DNA of 64,000 nt from Paragonimus westermani (lineage: Eukaryota; Platyhelminthes; Trematoda; Plagiorchiida; Troglotrematidae). Below, piece after piece: positions 37,334-48,386 of this stretch; within the stretch, counting starts at the first letter, position 1, and every line of letters begins with the position of its first letter. The notes beneath the pieces are model-generated. The model saw only the letters and a program-made list of their open reading frames with translations. It was not told where the DNA came from and searched no databases. The position numbers and the translations under genes are program-made. Location of the stretch: the NCBI GenBank assembly GCA_008508345.1, contig QNGE01000967.1, forward strand, positions 97,770 to 161,769, written 5' to 3'.

Positions 37334-40300
37334 ATTCAAGGTTGAACTGAAAAACAGACTAAACATTCACCATACAGTAAACCAGAAACACTGAATAAAT
37401 GGAAAGGTAGAAGGTCATGAAGATCCAGGTTTCTGAAAAGAGGTGCGGGTGAGTTGCCAAACAACGGTAGTTGCTAGTTGGTGCGAACAAGAAGAATGAA
37501 TATAACTGATATAGCCCACTTGAGCCTAACGTACTCGTTGTCACCAGCTTATACGTGGATACTCAAAAGGTAAATGAGCCAGTCTTCCACTCGTTCAAAT
37601 TGTGTAGACTTAAAAGTTCGTCTCATGAACCTGAGAGGAGACGACAAGAAAACGGTTTATTAAGGAACACAATCCCGTTATGTTGATTTGAAACGTTCCA
37701 GACTAAATCAATGAGAACACGCAGATGACAATGTATAGCGTTCAACAATAATACTTTTCATGCGGTATGAACAGGCCAATGCTTCTGATGTTATTAATCC
37801 TATGAGAACCTAGATTGGTGAATCAGCTAAATAGATAGTCTCAGTTGAAGATGGAAGTTGCGAAAACACGAGAAAATATGGGCCTGTCTACCACTTACTA
37901 TTGGTGTGACACAAGGGGTGGGTTATAGCACTTCCTGAAATAGCTTCCATGGAGAGGCGGCAAAAACAAACACTTCTAAATCTGATAGATAAAGTTAAGT
38001 TCACCCAAAAAAAATAGCCATATTATACCTAATGAATTCGCACCATCCACCGCGTTTACATCCGGATTGTTCTGCTTAACTTCTGCTTCTTTAATGGAGC
38101 GCAGTTGTCCATACAAAGATCTTGACCTAACCATGAACACGTTTGTGTTCAGCTACCGAAGTACTGCTACAGAATTTTCGTCCATAGTCTCGCGTGGTTT
38201 TGTTTGACTCACTTCTCGATTGTTGAGTTATCAAGACATCTGTTCATTCAACGGCTTAGTAACTTCACCTCAATTAAGTTCACTGGTGTTCACTGAAGTC
38301 AGACAGATCAAAACCACTCTCGGTTTCACACCGTCGCAGAGAGATGAGCGTTTGCTGAGCCGCCAATCCAGTAGAAGGAAAAGCAAAGAATGCAAAGTTT
38401 AGAATTCAGAAATCCACTGCCCAGACGAAAAATGTGAGTAACATCTGTGTTCAGTAACTGATCTGAATTCAACGAATTACGATATACAGCTAGTTTTGGT
38501 AATTAGTAGTTTGATTAGCCATATGTGACACTTCTACGAAGAGTATAAGACTTTTATAAGCTGCCTTTTTTCGTCTCCACTGCAACCAACCAACTATACT
38601 GAACTGTTTCGCAGACTCTTAGTCATCACATCTTCATCATACCAAATACGTAAATAGCGGAAATTGGTTAAGGCATTACAGGATTGTAAATGAACAGATA
38701 CGCAATGCAGAACTATATCCTGACCTCAACTAAGCACACCGTACAATGAGTCCTGTGTTCAGAGACTTATCTGACGTCACTCGTGTACGTTTCGTTTCTT
38801 CCAGTTCTAATCTGTCAGGATAAGGAGAACTAATCAGCCGAACTGTGATGAGATGACTAAGTGCACAGTCAGTGAGTGTTGACAGTTTGTATTTCTTGAT
38901 AAGTTAAGGGAATTTCTGAGCAAATTAGTCAGAATGCAAAATACATGAAAATGTTAGAATTATTGTATCGCATCTCATATGGAAAACAAGCCATATTACG
39001 AGTTATTAAAGGTGTCACTGTGTAGTGAGGGCAGACGGCCGCACCATACTACGTACACCACTATTCAGTAGCAGCATGGATCGAAATGATCGCGGGATAA
39101 ATAGGGGAAGGATCATTAGTGGGCAGCATCACGTACAATGGCTTTCGCCACATGACGGAACTGAGACATGGTGTCCAAAGCGACTGGAGCATCCTCAGAC
39201 GAGTGCGGTGTGAAAATGAGTGTTTCTGTTCGTAGTCCCGTTGAGACGCATAAGTCGTGTGTTGGTTTCCGCCAAATAAACTCTTGTGCCACCCGGCTTC
39301 TGGGTTCACAACAACGGTATCACTGAAGCACACGATGCATGCTAACTTCTCCTTTGTAGCCTTTAATTCATAACGATGGAATGAAGTGTTACGATGGCAA
39401 CTTTTTCTGTCTTCTGTTTACGTCAATGGAGACTGAAACAGGAGTACGACGGACCAGTTGGATGCACAACATTTAGCCTCCACATTCAATGGCGAAATCA
39501 AAATGGAAAAGTCGCAGCCCAAATTTAACGGTTACATGTTTGTAACACTGGTCAACTTTCAGTAGACGATTGATTATTAGCTTTATCAATATTTATTGAT
39601 TGCTTGCAATCTACTCTGATGATAGCAGTTCTTTCAGGCAAAGGAATAAAGACAATTAAGTCTGGACCAGCTATGATTGCTTATGCACCAACTCCGAATG
39701 GTAGTGTCAGATATAGGTGCATACTGCGCTCGACAAATTATGCGGGTGACCCTCATTGACTGAAACCATCTGCTTTATGCAACACTGCTGTGTGTATCAT
39801 TCGGAGCAGATACCCGTAACCGGTGGACTAGGCTACAGGTGCGTGTGCATACCCACTGTTTATAAATCACAGTAGATGAAGGGCTGTAGTAAACTTTCTT
39901 AAAAAATCGGCTTGGTCACACTAAGATATACGCGAAGATCACTGTCAAAAGTAAACGATATGTCACACCTGGTAAACAAGTGTGAACCGTTAGTAAGATC
40001 TTAAAGTACAAGAACTAGATTTCAGGTTTCAGAGATGGATTCGTTCACCACCGTTTTAACTGGGAGTTTACCATCTAAGAAGCACATAAAAGTTAGAGCT
40101 TGGGCTTTAGAATTCAGTTCTAAACATGGAGAGTCACTTATAAGTTTCACTCAAAGATACGTCTTCAGCATGCTATATCTCATTTTAACCATGAACTAAT
40201 TTTTTTTAAACATATGGCCCAATATCAGTGCATATAAGGAGAGAAACGTGGAATATGTATCTTCGTGACTCTGCGTTAATTGCATTCATATCGGCACTAA

Positions 40301-40394
40301 AATTACGTAAAAATAACGGCCAGTGCGTTTGAGATGACCTTGGTGCATCGACCTTACTACGTAAGCCAAAGACCTGCTTACGGGATTGTGCGTG

Positions 40395-40770
40395 TGTTGC
40401 TTTTCCTCCCTATCTTCTTTAGGTTGCACTAACCTGCACTCCTATACTGCAACGCTTCTTGTATTACGCTTTAAAAATCTTTCTCCTTAGTTTAGATCTC
40501 GTCATTGCAGCCTCTCTCTGTTTAGTTTCCGGGAGATAAGAGTTTCCTTTCCTTATTAGCCAATCACGTAGCTAACCAGCATTGGCCGGCTGGACACAAA
40601 GGTCCCACTAGCACACCTCCCGGTCTTATTCCTTCGGGTTTACACTGGATATGTGGTGTGTTGGTGGAACTGCAATTGGTCCAGCGCAAGCCAATTGCAG
40701 TGATGGATAAGCGCAGGCGTCCTTTAACTTTGGTCACTGTGACAGGCTAATCCGAATCGGATGCCGCCAA
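40395..40770 (-). repeat. SINE-like interspersed repeat, copy B
   Basis: Read on the - strand, this copy matches 36962-37333 over about 375 bp. It carries CAATTGCAGTTCC near its middle where copy A has CACTTGTGATTCC. The ends agree with copy A (start TTGGCGGCATCC, end GGGAGGAAAAGCAACA). It lies in the netrin intron. Confidence 0.75.
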
Positions 40771-42869
40771 CCGTTAATTGCAAATAAAACTTGATGGAAG
40801 ATCACGGATCTTTATACCACTTTAAGGTGACTGTACCGGTCTATACTATATCTGTTATGTAGAAGTTCAGGGGATCAGAGGTCACGGACTTTCAACAACT
40901 TTTTGGTGCTCTGGATAAAAAGAACTTTTTAGTTCCTTAGTGAAGTGAAAGAACACAGGTTATAGAAGTTACTGAGCAGCATCGTACTTGTAGATCCAGA
41001 AATCATAAACCACGCAAATCTGCACGACGTTCTTAGTGAAACAACATTCAGAAACTTCAAAAATTCAGCCACTGAACTCATGTGACACGAATGACGGAGC
41101 TAGGTGCTGCACTGATCGCAGGTGATGACTGAACTTTGTGAATGAGTCACTAAGTTCAGGGCAGTGCAAAAACGTTGGTGCTTTACCTAACCTACCCAAA
41201 TTTTATTACGTGTTGAGCAGAAAATCGAAAGTGTCAGACTGGCGGCGTGTGTGTGTGTATTTGGTCGCCCCGTTTTGCTGTCGACGGCTGATGTGTATTG
41301 ACGAAGAGCGCAAAACAACCTTGCAAGCCATCGACTTCCATTAAGCGAATATCTAACCAGGAATTCAGGTGCCATAGCATTCTGGCTAGACCACCTACAT
41401 TCATACGTGTGGGGTTTGGGACTACTGTTTACCTATCAAACCAAAAAAGAGGGTTTCCGATGTAGAAGTGAAATATTTGCCCACAGTTTTGATTCTCACA
41501 TGTGGCTACACCATGCATACAAATTTGCATGGCCTCATTCTCTTCAGGTGCATTGAACCAGATTGTTAGCTAGAATAAACACTGTCCACTTTCCCTGGGG
41601 TTATCGTACACATCTACTCGCAATAAATCGATTGCCAAAATTTCAGAACAAAAATGTCACCCAAAATGTTTTGTCTGTTAAACACTCTGGCAAATAAAAG
41701 CAGACCGCCGTAGCCAACGGAGATATGACACGTCGTGCAGACTCTGAGCCAGAGTCCTACTACTAAGTAACACATGAACACAAACACGACAGGGCCAGTG
41801 AGACTCCGATCAAATAATGGAAGCTGCCATCACAGGAAGTGAGAACCAGTTGACGAAACGTTTCTTCCAAACAGCGCGATCAGTAACGAATGTTTGGGTG
41901 ATATCTGACACTCTGGATCAAACCTTGAAAGTACGATCGCTCAGCTGGACGGAAGGCGAAGCTAGGCCTGATACACACTGAGAAGATAAGATTCTGGAGA
42001 AGTGACACAGATGGTGACCCCGTAGTTATAGACAATTCATTGCTTTCCACATTGTCTTGTAAAGATATCAAAAACTAGATACCACTGTCAAAGTTGGAAG
42101 GTATATCCAGTTTTGAGTTGTGTGAAACAATCTCATTAGTGTTCTACTAGGAAGTTCGAGATGTTTCCACAGTTTTCACAGCATACAGAGACCTTCAAGT
42201 GGATTATCTTTCATTCGCGGAGTAATGCTTATGGTAAAGATGGTTATGTCCCGAAACAAAAAGTCCAGCTTGTGTGAATAATCTTGAAATCCACGATTCA
42301 TTAAGTTACTGATCTGACTCTCATGCATATTTTTGTATTTAAATAAACTCAAGCTTTCGTTCGAAAGCTCATGAGTAAACGTGACCAAGTCAACTGAGGC
42401 AAATAAACTTCAAGACAGAAATCCTTTGGGCAAACCTATGAACAACGTCACAGAGTTTTTCAGTAGTGAGAGTGTTTTTCTTCCTTCATTGAACATGTGG
42501 GGCCTTATACTCTATGATACCTGAAAAACGACTTCCAAAAAGCACCTCTTCACGACAGACGTATTTGGAACCTTTTCAACATCAATTCGGAACCAATAAA
42601 TGGCGTAGATACGCCGAAGAAGGAAATCAACGACTTCCGTGCAAAATTCTGTTGGAGGAAGGTTACAAAAAGCAATATCGACGGTTATCCGGTTTTGATG
42701 AATGCAATACTTTTGGCTTTAATTCATTTTTAAACAAATTACCTAAGCGAACTGAGATTTTCAGAGTGATTGTTTCAACGACAATTATACACAAGTTTGG
42801 AGCACGATAGCTTACACCTGAGGGGCCCAAAATGACCAATTTTTTTCTACCAGCAGAATGAAATAAAAT

Positions 42870-43224
42870 TCACCGTATTGGACAGGTCCCAAATGATTTT
42901 ACGGCATCAGTCAGAAGAAGTCTGTGTCCCTGGAAATATCTGGAATATCAAGCATGGTCACACGTTGGCACATCCGAAGCATGCGTTTGGCAAAACACGC
43001 AACAGGGGCCCTAGTATCACAGCCGATCGGTTTGAAGGCCATCCCAAAGCCACCGGCCCGGCATTTGTCCAACGCACATGGCAGACACATCGGAAGCAGT
43101 GCAAACGCCCGAAGCTCAATTCACGGCATAGGGTGCAGGGCCGTAAATGTCCGAAATCTGGATCATCACGTGACAATCATGCCTCCGTCAGATGTACAGC
43201 ACGTTCCATAAGCATGAACGTGGC
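42870..43224. other. GC-rich unclassified repeat-like block
   Basis: Base composition rises sharply here and several overlapping frames stay open (up to 137 codons from 42878). No domain was recognised; a weak resemblance to LINE C-terminal sequence is not convincing. It directly abuts the left inverted repeat that follows and may belong to the same mobile unit. Confidence 0.4.
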
Positions 43225-45389
43225 AAAAAATCCGGAGTCCGAACCAAAGGGCAACATGGCTAGGGTGCGTGTGACACGTCTGAATATTTGAGTTTTCTTT
43301 CCGCAACGTAGACCAGGCCAACGTGCAGTGTGCTAACCAAGTTGGGTGAGCGAACGGGCAAGATACAACGCTGGAAACCAGAGCCGGATTTGTCGGCCGT
43401 GGATAGGTGAGGGTGGGTGCATATTTCCAGTCCAGTCACTCGGCTCACCGTCTTAGTGAAGTGGCCACCAGGGTCCACGATCGACGGGACCTGGCTGATC
43501 ACGTGTTTCAGTGCGTGAGTCGCAACGCTTGGAACCAGCATGATTCGCTGAATAAAAGTGGAAACGTGGTAGTTTCCTGACGGATTATGATATTACGATA
43601 ATTTTTTCACTGAGTGCTGAATAGAGAAATATTGTACTGAGGGCCTGAACGAAGTTAAACAGTTTCAAACGATAACTCGAAAACCAATCGTGCATAATGA
43701 ATGTGTAAATGGCTGATGACGGTTTGGAATAGATGCTTCCATTCTGTATAGTAGGCAGCCTCGTTTGTAAGTACTGAAGCGTGTGCATTCGGAAACTAAA
43801 GTGCAAGCCTAACACTAGGAAGACGATGGACCAGACACGACTATCGGAATAGTGTGTACACACTATGGGGGAGGTGCCACCAAGGGAGAATGATAATGGA
43901 CTGCTACCCAATGTGTGTGAATGCACTTCAGTCGTGCAAGTGAGTGTACGTTTTCGTGGTCCTATGTTTTAATCTAACCTGTACGGGAGTTCATGCAATA
44001 AACAAATTTGTAGGCCGAACGTCTTTTGAGGTAACATCATTTCATCGGAGGCATTCCAAACTTGTGAACACTTCAGTGACTAGTTTGTTATGTCTGTTTA
44101 TCTTACTTTTCTCAGTCCAGTTTGCCGGACAGTAGCCGCGCATATCTTGGTCTGGGCGTATTACCAGGTTAGAACCAGATAACACTTCCAGAACACGATT
44201 AAAGGAACGGCGTGTGCGCACTCTGGAAAGTTAACATCGTAATCAACTGATTTTCATTGATGTGGCCTATAGGGGAAATGTGGCGGAGACCAAATTAACA
44301 CAAAGCGTGTAGGTAAGTGAACGGTTACATTCACATCAGCCCGAAAGACAATGAAAAAGTTTGTTGCAACGGACAGTGTTCATGACCTGCAAAGATGTGG
44401 TCGACCGCGCATATCAACAGATGATTGATGTTCTGCAACTCATGAAAAGCAGCCTCGAAAACATCGTCCGTCGGCTTGCATAAGAATGTAACAATTCGAT
44501 TTTCACTGTACACATGATACTCAAAAGATACAAGCACCGGCAATACGGGGAGGCCCGATTACATGAGCTCCGATTCTCAGATGAGGACAAATGTAAGTCA
44601 CTTCACACGTGGTATTCATCAGAGAGGGATGTATGTCCGGCAGTATTTACTGACGAAGTAATATTTTGTCTGAGTGCGTTCGGGGAGAAGCCCCATTTCT
44701 GGCACGTCAACAGTCTCCATCGGTTTGCTTCAGTCCGATATCGAAGACAGACACATTGCCCTGTTAGTCACTTCTAGAGGATAAAGCACCCCAATCTCAA
44801 TAATCCGTTTTAACTACCCGTCCATGTCGACCTCCATAACGTAACAAGCTTCCTTCACCAAGGATAAAATGGATATGTTGGCAAGATGTGGAGCGGCATG
44901 GCTCAATAGCAAGACCGCGAAACTCAGGTAAGTCATGCGAGGCATATCGTTTTGGCAGCATGGCTGTAAAACGTCACTTCAAAGTCCACAAGTGGTGCGA
45001 TGACCCTAAAAACACAGCATGAAGTGCCTGAGATTCTCCGGAAACATCACACTTTTACTAATCAGTGCACGTTGGTTCCATGTCCAGCGTTGCGACTCAC
45101 GCATTGAAACATGTGATCAGCCAGGTCCCGTCGATCGTGGACCCTGGTGGCCACTTCACTAAGACGGTGAGCCGAGTGACTGGACTGGAAATATGCACCC
45201 ACCCTCACCTATCCACGGCCGACAAATCCGGCTCTGGTTTCCAGCGTTGTATCTTGCCCGTTCGCTCACCCAACTTGGTTAGCACACTGCACGTTGGCCT
45301 GGTCTACGTTGCGGAAAGAAAACTCAAATATTCAGACGTGTCACACGCACCCTAGCCATGTTGTCCTTTGGTTCGGACTCCGGATTTTT
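43225..45389. mobile_element. Element with 305-bp inverted repeats around a transposase remnant
   Basis: Arms 43225-43529 and about 45086-45389 are inverted complements with only scattered differences, separated by about 1.56 kb. Between them on the + strand is a degenerate mariner/Tc1-like transposase. Each arm has an open frame of about 90 codons, but this is the same sequence read twice and shows no known domain. No TA target-site duplication is clear at the outer ends, where similarity fades gradually. It could be a DNA transposon with long inverted repeats, or an unrelated inverted pair into which a mariner-like copy inserted. Confidence 0.55.
44365..44777 (+). pseudogene. Mariner/Tc1-like transposase fragment
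   Basis: The sequence shows GRPRISTDD (44399-44425), the linker usually found between the two helix-turn-helix parts of such transposases, followed by a stop and frameshift. The next open part (44514-44777) holds LKRYKHRQYGEARLHEL, then VFTDEVIFCL, a likely form of the FxDE block carrying the first catalytic Asp of a DDE/D enzyme. Further conserved catalytic residues were not located. Stops and frameshifts make it inactive. Confidence 0.5.
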
Positions 45390-46257
45390 CGTTGAGTTAA
45401 TACGCCATCCCGATCCCGGAATTTTTCGTACGCACAGTCACTTTTGACTAGTACCGTAGTTGTGGGGACTTAAACAGAAGGTAATCTCGAAGATGATTCA
45501 ATCTTTCTTCGATTGGGAGTGGTTAGCGCGTTTAAACGCAAAAGGAAGTTTATCTTGAATGAATCCTGTTAAAATTTGAAAATCACTGAGCTAGAAAAAA
45601 ACATCACTGTAAAATTGGATCTGGCTCACCCGGGGTTTCAGACAGTTCTGAGTATTTATCTTGCTACTTTAGAACCTATCTAACCAACTGTACATGACAG
45701 CTACAAAAACATTAGATGCTTGTTTCAGAAAGCGCCATCTCAGGTGAAAACTAGGTCACTGAATTAATAACCAAAAAAGAGAATGTATGACGCTGATATC
45801 TAGTTTATTCCATTCAGCACCGTAGGGAAATGCTCAACAAGGAGTGATGCTGTTGTCTTTCTTTGGTCATAGAAGCCAGTCTACAGCGAACGTGCCGTTC
45901 ATGAAGCTTACACTGATCTGTTTAACCATTCAGCAGAAATAACGGTTTGTGCGATCTATTCAAAAGTGAACGGAATGAAACAAAATCAAACTAATGTACA
46001 TTTTGGAGTAATCACCTTGACTCTGAGTACACCGTTTTCCGTGCGCGCTGGATTTTATCGTTTGTTCGCAAACCTGAAGCGATGAGAAAAAATGAAACAC
46101 CTGTTAAACACCAATTACGACGAAACCAAAAAGATCACGACAGTATGGCAATCCCAACAAACACCAGCAGAAATGTCAATAATTATGCCAGCCTTTAAGG
46201 AGGAGTTTTCTTCCGAAACTTCACTACAGATAAAGTGCAGCTGGATTTCTGCTGATG

Positions 46258-46374
46258 CAGTACAGCTCGGTTGTTTGTTTGCAAGGTGTAGGCACCTTGA
46301 TGCTGAATGTTTGAATATGGACGTAGTCATTTTCAGTAGTTAGGTCCCTTCCCGTCCCCTTCTTCTTTCTTTCT

Positions 46375-46412
<38 letters not shown>

Positions 46413-46490
46413 TTACTGTTTTTTCATGGCTGTGTGGCAGTTAAGCATTAGTGTGAACCACTGATGTATTGCCGTCTATGATGATGATGA
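46258..46490 (+). mobile_element. LINE 3' tail fragment
   Basis: This fragment matches 48305-48509, the end of the second LINE, almost base for base. It includes the peptide CLFARCRHLDAECLN, the stop and the untranslated part to the (ATG)n run at 46478-46490. It differs by a long (TA)n array at 46377-46408 where the other copy has only TATA. Nothing upstream of 46258 is LINE-like, so it is a very short 5'-truncated insertion. Confidence 0.8.
46377..46408. repeat. (TA)n microsatellite
   Basis: A perfect 32-bp TA array within the LINE 3' tail. The other LINE copy has only a short TATATAG at this place, so the expansion arose after insertion or in a different source copy. Confidence 0.95.
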
Positions 46491-46689
46491 CTCCAAAGAT
46501 GACTCAGACTGCCGTAAACTGCAGCACCATCGTACGAAGAATCAGTGTAATGACCTGTCCAAGAAGTGAAAAGTTTTTTGTCAGGAAACAGCCGGGCACT
46601 ATTTTGCATGATTCTTGGTTGTACTAGCCATGTTTCATGTAGAAGATTACAGCGGTGCACGCGGTTGAGACTTATCAACAGTTATTCTC

Positions 46690-47590
46690 ACGTTCATGAA
46701 GGATGTCGGAACATCATGTGGCAAACACAGAGGTAGTAGCCTTGTCCCCATCGCATCCAGAATACTCAGAGTCCTCTTAATATGGTGACCTCCAAAACAT
46801 TGAGAACCAAGTAAAAAACATGCAGGTTTCCTACCTGGTTACGAATGTGCTGATCATTTCATAATCTTACGACAGAAACTGAGACGTTGACACTCCCTTT
46901 TCCAAAAGACTGTGATTAAGTAGAATGCACGGCATGTTTACTGGGACTGTCTCCATCTCATAATTGTCCCAGTGATGTACAACACATTGTTGGAGATGTT
47001 GTATGGCCACTCTGTGTGTACAGCAAATAATTACGAACTGCTACTTCCGGCATTCCCTTTCTCAGATAGCGTTTGACAAGGGTATCTGATCATCTCTTTC
47101 TTCCTTAATTATGTGTTGGGTGATATTCTGGAAAGAGTACTCGGGGGTTCTGTGGACCTCGGATTGGAGCTTCTGCCAGGTAGTAAAGCTGAGTGATAGT
47201 GAGTGCGCAGAGGACATTACTTTACTCAGTTCTTCATAAGAGAACATGCAGACTATGTTGAACCGAGTGATTGATGTGTGTTATGTACTTTGCACCTTCG
47301 GATTGTAGTGTTTAAAAGTTTAGACTGAAACATATCCCATATTTTCTGTTGCAGACAGTCCAGTAGCTTTACTCATTTAGACTGCCACCTCACCGGTAGG
47401 TGATGTATTCAAGAGGATGGTGGAAGCGCGTGATGCATGTGATAATTCTCACCATTAGTGGCATTTCGGGTACGTCCGATCGTTGGCTGAAGCTAAAGTT
47501 TGCAATGCGTATGTGCGAACAGTTTTGTCTCCGTCAATCAGCCCGAATCGAATGTACTAACTGCGTGAGCAACGCCACAGCCAGGTGATG
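46690..47590 (+). pseudogene. LINE reverse transcriptase, second copy
   Basis: Across several frames one can read SLVPIASRILR, AGFLPGYECADHF, LGDILERVLGGS and CAEDITLLSSS. The last is the catalytic YADD box changed to CAED (47204-47215). NMQTMLNRVID follows as expected. Many stops and at least two frameshifts make it dead. Confidence 0.7.
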
Positions 47591-47756
47591 CGTACTTTGC
47601 AAACACAAATCCGCTACCGATAATAATAACAATAATAATGAGAATAGTAATAAGAACGTGCAGTGGGTCACAAAATCCGCAAACTGACGAAGCGTCTACC
47701 GCACCGTGCTCAGTTTGGCTGCTGATGGTTAGAAGAAACCTCCAAGCGGTCAAGGG

Positions 47757-48386
47757 ATGACGTGGTTACAAGATACGAAATACCTGAACACACCTCTGGC
47801 TAAAGCTCTATTAGATGCCACCTATTCGATTGGACAGTTCAGTACTATCCATCCTGTAAGTAACGAAGAGGTTAGAAACCGGGTGTTTGGTAGTGATTGC
47901 CAAGCGAGTTCTTTTGTTCAATCCTTACGTATTCACAGGCTTAGATGGTTAGGTCATGTATTAAGGATGCCAGCTAGTCGTCTTCCACACCGAGCACTGT
48001 TCGTTGACACTGCGACCGACTGGTGTAAGGTGCGAGGTGGACAGATAATGACCTGGCGTAGGGAAATCAAGTAGTTCACCAAGAGGTTGGCCACTGTGGA
48101 TCGAGCTCGTCTCCCGGGCTGGGGCCCTCGCGATTCACAGAGTCGGTGGCTGGAGACTCTAGGTGAGATGGCGGCTAATCGAGCTCAGTGGCGTGAGTGT
48201 TGTCGTTGTTTGGCCGAGTCGTCTGTGAAGTGGGTGCATTTAATGACGCGGGGCAGTGAAAGCCGTAAGGAAGCTGTCTCGCTGATGACGCCTTACTCTC
48301 ACTTGCAGCTCAGTTGTTTGTTTGCAAGGTGTAGGCACCTTGATGCTGAATGTTTGAACGTGGACGTAGTCATTTTCAGCAGTTAG
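47757..48386 (+). pseudogene. LINE C-terminal domain, second copy
   Basis: One frame runs almost the whole length, broken only by TAG at 48072-48074. It contains EEVRNRVFGSDCQ, then HRLRWLGHVLRMPASRLPH, then WCKVRGGQIMTW and, past the stop, RARLPGWGPRDSQSRWLETL and RAQWRECCRCL. The frame goes on to a terminal peptide, LDAECLNVDVVIFSS, also present in frame at 46343. That suggests this peptide is the true C-terminus of the LINE protein. Only one stop, against many upstream, shows uneven decay. Confidence 0.8.

Noticed and set aside
42878..43291. 137-codon open frame on the + strand
   Set aside because: Several overlapping frames on both strands are open in the same GC-rich block, codons look random, and no domain is recognisable.
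43260..45355. Two related frames of 93 and 96 codons, which look like a conserved gene pair
   Set aside because: They are the two arms of one inverted repeat read twice; identity extends beyond the frames at the DNA level.
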